The notes under the pieces were generated by a model that made no database searches, had not been told where the DNA came from, and saw nothing but the letters and a program-made list of their open reading frames with translations. The position numbers and the translations under genes are program-made. A stretch of 64,000 nucleotides of DNA, taken from NCBI GenBank assembly GCA_027946365.1, contig JAPEUQ010000007.1, positions 1,116,001-1,180,000 on the forward strand, given 5' to 3'. The stretch's first letter is position 1; every line of letters begins with the position of its first letter. Origin of the DNA: Kalmusia sp. IMI 367209. Its lineage: Eukaryota; Ascomycota; Dothideomycetes; Pleosporales; Didymosphaeriaceae. Positions 59,282 through 64,000 of this stretch are shown piece by piece.

Positions 59282-61476
59282 ATGCCGGCCTACTTCTTCC
59301 ACATTGCCTTCGAGCTCTATCCTTCGCGCTCCTCACCCGACACGACGTACACGCCGCCTCCGCGAACTGACATCTTCACCTCGGAGCTCCCTGCCCATAG
59401 CTCGAGCTCGTGGACCTCGCTGGTGCTACCTCGCAAGAGCTACAATCACTCCCTCAAGCCCGTTGCCTCGAGCAGTGACGCGTCGCCTCTGTCAAATCCC
59501 CGCGACCGACCGCTGAACCCCCGCCGATACAGCCATCGCACGCGACCTTCGTTTTCGGAACACCACGATAGCCCTGTGCCGCTCGTTAAACCGCCAACAC
59601 GGCCGCCTTACAGAAGGACCAAGAGTTTTGCGCACAAGGACTGGCGCTTTGACACCATTTCAATCTTGAGTATCGATATGACACCCAGCGACGCTGACGG
59701 AGGAGCTACACGACCCCACGCCAAATCTCTCAAGCATCCCGCTACAAATTCAGGCGGACTTGCCAGCAAAGGCAAATTCATGCCTTCAAATCCAAAAGAC
59801 ACAGAGATTGGTTGGGGTGTGGTGCATCTATACCGCGATGGACAGGAAACACCAGGTCTCTATGATGAAGGCGCCGGCGCTGAATTTGATGAGGACTGCA
59901 CTACACTGTGTATACTGGCTGTACCGTCGTATATGGCCCCCTCGGATCTGCTGGGGTTCGTGGGCGAGCAGACGAGGGAGCATGTCAGTCATTTCCGTTT
60001 GATCAAGACGGCTCGGGCCAACAAGTACATGGTGCTGATGAAGTTTCGGGATGCAAATAAGGCAAGGGAGTGGAGGAAGGAATGGAACGGGAAAGCTTTC
60101 AATAGTATGGAAGTACGTATTCTCATATGCTCCAGCCAGGGACACCTGTAACACTAATTGTCTGACAGCCGGAATACTGCCATGTTGTTTTCGTAAAGTC
60201 CATTACCTTCCAGTCCGATGCCTCGAACCGCGATCCGTCTTCCTACCCCGACCTGACGAACGACCCTTTCACGCCAGCGCCTACAAAGCAGCCCACTGCT
60301 CCTATACCAGCAGCTTCGAGTGTCTCCTCACCTGTCGAGGCACCCTCACTTGCGTCCTCCCTAACGGCCAAACCGATTGCGCCTCCTACGCCATCACTCG
60401 TCGAGCTGCCAACATGCCCGGTGTGCCTAGAACGCATGGATGAGACAACAGGTCTGCTGACTATCCTCTGCCAACACGTCTTCCACTGCGCCTGTCTCGA
60501 GAAATGGCGAGGTTCCGGCTGCCCCGTATGCCGCTACACACAAAATGACGCCTTCGCCTCCCACAACCGCGCTCTCGAGGGCGACTCCCCGGACAACGAA
60601 TGCTCCGTCTGCGGCTCCACCCAAAATCTCTGGATCTGCCTCATCTGCGGCAACATCGGCTGCGGCCGCTATGACAGTGCCCACGCCTTCGCCCACTACG
60701 AGGCCACTAACCACACCTACGCTATGGACGTCGTCTCCCAGCACGTTTGGGATTATGCTGGCGACGGCTACGTTCATCGCCTGATCCAAAACAAGGCGGA
60801 TGGCAAACTCGTTGATCTCCCGGCCTCTGCGCACGCAGCTTCCCCTTTCAAGAACGCGGGCATGACGGGCTACGCGAACGACACAGTGCCCCGCGAGAAA
60901 CTTGATAACATGGGCATGGAGTATGCGTATCTTTTGACTTCGCAGCTCGAGTCCCAGCGCGCATACTTTGAAGAGCAGGTTGAGCGCGCCGTCGACAAAG
61001 CCGCCAAAGCAGCCTCCTCTGCAGACGAAGCCTCCCGCAGTGTCGCCGTCCTTACCGCCGACATGGCAAAGCTCCAGTCGCAGTACACAGAAGCTTGCAC
61101 CACCATCGCCTCCCTGGAAAAAGAGGTCGCGCGCAACGCCGCAAAGGCTTCCTCCGCATCGGACCTTGCGCGCAAACTCACCAAGCAATATAGAGAAGAG
61201 CAGACAATCAACGAGAGTCTGATGACGCGCATCCAGCACCTGGAGAAAAAGGCTGAAGAAGCCGAGACGAAGCTCAAGGAGGTGGAGGCGCAGAAGGCGG
61301 ACCTCGAGGAGCAGAATCGCGATTTGAGTTTTTTCATCAGTGGGCAGGAGAAGCTGAAGGAGATGGAGGGAAACGAGATCATGGGCCTACAGGAGGGTGA
61401 GGTACAGAGCGGATACATGGAGGTGGGGAGGAAGGAAGAGAAGGGTCGGAGAAAAGGCAAAGGGAGGAAGACTTAA
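59282..61476 (+). CDS. Etp1/BRAP2-like RING and ZnF-UBP ubiquitin ligase
   Basis: Exons 59282-60112 and 60169-61476 encode 712 residues. I start at MPAYFFHIAFELYP (59282), as relatives begin with this strand; an ATG 15 bases upstream (59267) is possible. Order of domains: disordered Ser/Arg region; BRAP2 N-terminal (RRM-like) domain at about 165-277; C3H2C3-type RING at about 359-399 (CPVCLERM...CQHVFHCACLEKWRGSGCPVCR); ZnF-UBP at about 410-480 (CSVCGSTQNLWICLICGNIG and on), which binds free ubiquitin C-termini; then a long coiled coil (530-690) and a basic tail RRKGKGRKT. Yeast Etp1 acts in ethanol and nitrogen-transporter turnover and human BRAP2 restrains Ras/MAPK signalling. The family call is firm; the fungal role is inferred. 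Confidence 0.93.
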
Positions 61477-62273
61477 GGTTTGGAGAGGCGAAGAAATCGA
61501 AGAGAAAGTATAGGTGCATAGGAGACGTTCTGCATTTCTGGCGTATTTTGGAGTGGGGTTGGCAGTGTATTTGTGATACCCATTAGACTGTCCGCTGAGG
61601 ACACGTTCTTTCCTGCTATCTCTTCTCAGTATTGCTCTTGGATATCCAAGACAAGATAATGTGTACTATAGACTGGTCGACCATTGGTAAAGGAGTCGAC
61701 AGTTGTTCACTCTACTCAAGAGTGAGTCACTCGCGCATCGCTCTTTGCACTGCATAAAGCAATCATCACATGCCTTCACATAGCACACACACACACACAT
61801 AACGATTTCAAATCCAATAAATTGATACCCACACCCCTCCATGCCTATCCAACGCCCTATAAATTTGCAGCTATACAACCACAGTCAAGAAGAAGAAATG
61901 TTCGTGCCAGCATGCAAATTGTCCGCATCATAGCCGTTACGGTCGTCAAGGTCGTGTCATTACAGCCCCAGTCATGCTGGATGGCCAAAATGGAGCAATG
62001 CTGAATGGATGAAACGAAGAAGAACGAAATAAACAAGAAACCCAGAGTCCCAAGCGCCGAAATATCCAGAAAGAAAGGCATTAAACAACAGCGCCGAGGA
62101 TGTAAGTAAGCAGCAGTCGTGAAGTGAAGATGGCCGGTATGCAAGAGGCGACGGTATACAACGATCCGAGCCGAATCCAAATGTTGCCCGACACGGCGTA
62201 TCAAGTCGCAATAAGTCGATAAATATCAGATATTCTCGGTATCCACACGGTCAACCGAGTCTGGGTCGCAAAC
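61477..62273. other. Convergent 3' intergenic region
   Basis: Non-coding sequence between two convergent genes. It includes a short CA microsatellite around 61785-61800. A frame at 61857-62211 (-) is not convincing. Confidence 0.55.
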
Positions 62274-64000
62274 TCAAAGCCAATCGTCGTCCTTGGCTCC
62301 CCCTACGCCGATATCTTTCTCGAAGCCCAATCCTAGGCCGCCGATCTCAACTTTGGGTGCCTGGATCTGCGGCGGCTTCTCCGCCTTTTTCTTGGGGCTC
62401 TGCTTGACCGGGCTGCCAACGCCTGGCTTCCCATCAGGCGGACCCATCCTCACATCTCTAACTTCCCAGCTGTCTTCCAACGCTGCCGCGATCCAAACTT
62501 TAACCGCATCATGCACAGCCCCATAGTACTTCGGATTGCATGTGCGCAAGTGGCCCATGACTTTCTCGAAACCTGAGACTTTGAGCTCGGAGCGGAAAGT
62601 GTTGCGTGCTTCGCGGGTTGGAAGGCTTGCGACTACGCCATTGAGGAGGTCGAGATGCGTAGCAATGTAGTTGGTCGCATCCCACTCTACACCGCCAACG
62701 TAGGGTGCAGCTGGGACAATGGCGCGTGGACCGGGGAAGTGAGTCTTCGCATATGATTTTGGAGAATCGTCCAAAGAAGTCGGGATAGGGACAACGTTTA
62801 GATGATGAATGAATATCCAGAACACCTCCTTCGTCACGTTAGTGATCTCCTTGCACCACACTTGGTACGGGCGAGGCTGGTGCATCTGCAGGATGAAAGG
62901 AACGGTGGACGACTCCTTCTCTTTGATGGGATCTTTAAGGTACATCAACAGCTCTGTTGCACGTGAGTGTAACTCAGGCTCTGGTGCCATCGAGAGATGG
63001 GCGAAGATGATTTGGATGATGAGTTCGCGCGTAGTGAACTCGCTCGGTCCTTTGTGTTCTTCATCGAATAGCATCCCAAGAAGAGCCGGGAACAAGGTGG
63101 AAGATATCTCTGTGAACTGTTTCAAGGCCGTGTCTGTTGTGCAAAGACCCTTGAGACAACGCAGCAATTCATGTAGTAGCGTATCTTCATGGTCTTCCCT
63201 CCATTCAACCTCCATTATGCGATGCAGTAGACCAACGAGTTCAGTCATTCCACCGTCTACAATGAACTGATGAACCCATTCGACCGTTTCGTTTCGTAGC
63301 AGCAGACGAAGCTTATGTAGCTTGCCTACTTCTACTCCCTGTGGCTTTGGGTTTTTTTTCAGGTAGTTGATGAATTCGTCCGGCGACACTGTCTTGGAAC
63401 CCTTGGAGACTGATCGTTGAGACGAATTTGATGCCAGCGATCTTGTAGAAGGCGATTTGGGTATCACCCCCGACTTTGAGGATGCGCCGTCACCTTTTTG
63501 CTTTTTTGTAGGAGAGTCACCCTTACTAAAGGTGAAGGTCCGGCTTCGAGGACGCTCACGCTTCGAGCTGCCTGACGTACTATCCTGGAGCGGCACTTTC
63601 TCCTCCTCCGTGGATCCATCTCGTGATTTGGCCGATCGTGTCAGAGCCGGCTTCGTGGGCTGCGATGCTGCGGTCCCACCCATTGTCGAATGGGCTGACG
63701 TCGCACGAGACCCTTGCGGCGTGTCCAGTTTGTGTGTCCGGACAAAATCAGCCTTGACTTCAAGTTTCAGTGTTCTCATCTGGGCACGCTGGTGAGTTGG
63801 GATTTGTCTAGACTCCTGCATGTAGTTAGCAACGTATCAACCGATAGAGAAGTGAACGCACCAAGACTGCTTCAAACTCAGCATCGACCACCTTTGGATC
63901 AAGCTTTGTAGGTGACGACGCCGGGGTAGACTGTTTGGACTTGCCATTGAAGGCGGCTACGGCAGCCATGACACGATTTTGCTTCTTGGTCGCATCCGCC
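62274..64000 (-). CDS. Formin GBD/FH3-like protein, 5' end cut by the window
   Basis: Exons 64000-63862 (open to the window edge) and 63815-62274 join in phase through a 46-base GT-AG intron. The first exon reads ADATKKQNRVMAAVAAFNGK in frame from the very edge, so the true start is probably outside, although the internal ATG at 63969 cannot be excluded. A Ser-rich linker leads into an armadillo-like Drf_GBD domain (SPDEFINYLKKNPKPQGVEV, VEWVHQFIVDGGMTELVGLL, LLHELLRCLKGLC, NTFRSELKVSGFEKVMGHLR), the Rho-GTPase-binding unit of diaphanous formins. No FH1 or FH2 domain follows; the protein ends in a Lys/Pro tail and KDDDWL. It is therefore a stand-alone GBD protein, likely a Rho effector or polarity factor. 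Function inferred. Confidence 0.82.

Overview
The window is nuclear DNA of a filamentous ascomycete (Pezizomycotina). Dothideomycetes, probably Pleosporales, is my inference from protein style. Evidence: short GT-AG introns of about 45-100 bases with CTAAC/CTAAG-like branch sites, no operons, and a typical fungal gene set (VPS13, cytosolic HSP70, Cdc4, Erg27, Dsc2, UstYa/DUF3328, Etp1/BRAP2). Gene spacing is loose, with several gene-poor stretches.

Layout. 1-1579: no gene seen. 1580-3250: secreted FAD-linked oxidase (+). 3814-13451: VPS13 lipid-transfer protein (-). 14240-14792: Emi1-like twin-CX9C protein (+), divergent from VPS13. 15366-17502: HSP70 (-), with a perfect heat-shock element about 190 bases upstream of its ATG. 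18544-23823: a 5,280-bp DNA transposon with imperfect 34-bp terminal inverted repeats and an exact 10-bp target duplication. It carries a decayed intron-rich DDE transposase gene (+) and an opposing zinc-finger gene (-), and sits about 150 bases upstream of a mitochondrial DUF3429/TMEM69-like gene (23976-25124, +). 25971-27751: glycerol kinase (+). 27752-34542: gene-poor, with one small spliced Cys-rich gene at 29861. 34543-35911: Erg27-like 3-ketosteroid reductase (+). 37732-39480: centrosomin-motif coiled-coil protein (+). 39951-41039: Dsc2-like rhomboid protein (+). 41428-41785 (-) and 42864-43931 (+): a divergent pair of a Tyr/Gly-rich secreted peptide gene and a UstYa-family gene. 44361-45771: probably GPI-anchored PLC-like phosphodiesterase (-). 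46931-49816: large disordered protein (-). 51603-53469: HORMA-domain protein (-) with a GC-AG intron. 55297-58656: Cdc4-like F-box/WD40 protein (+). 59282-61476: Etp1/BRAP2-like RING ubiquitin ligase (+). 62274-64000: formin-GBD-like protein (-), running off the right edge.

Three things deserve most attention. First, the transposon: introns of its two opposing genes share a C-rich TCAACCC-type signature that its exons lack. Second, clear single-base frame breaks fall in C/G homopolymers of otherwise intact genes (VPS13, the PLC-like gene, possibly Emi1 and Dsc2), which points to assembly indels rather than biology. Third, the peptide gene/UstYa pair has the outline of a minimal fungal ribosomal-peptide (dikaritin-type) locus, although the usual partner enzymes are not in the window.

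All calls come from reading translations and splice signals by eye. No database search was run.
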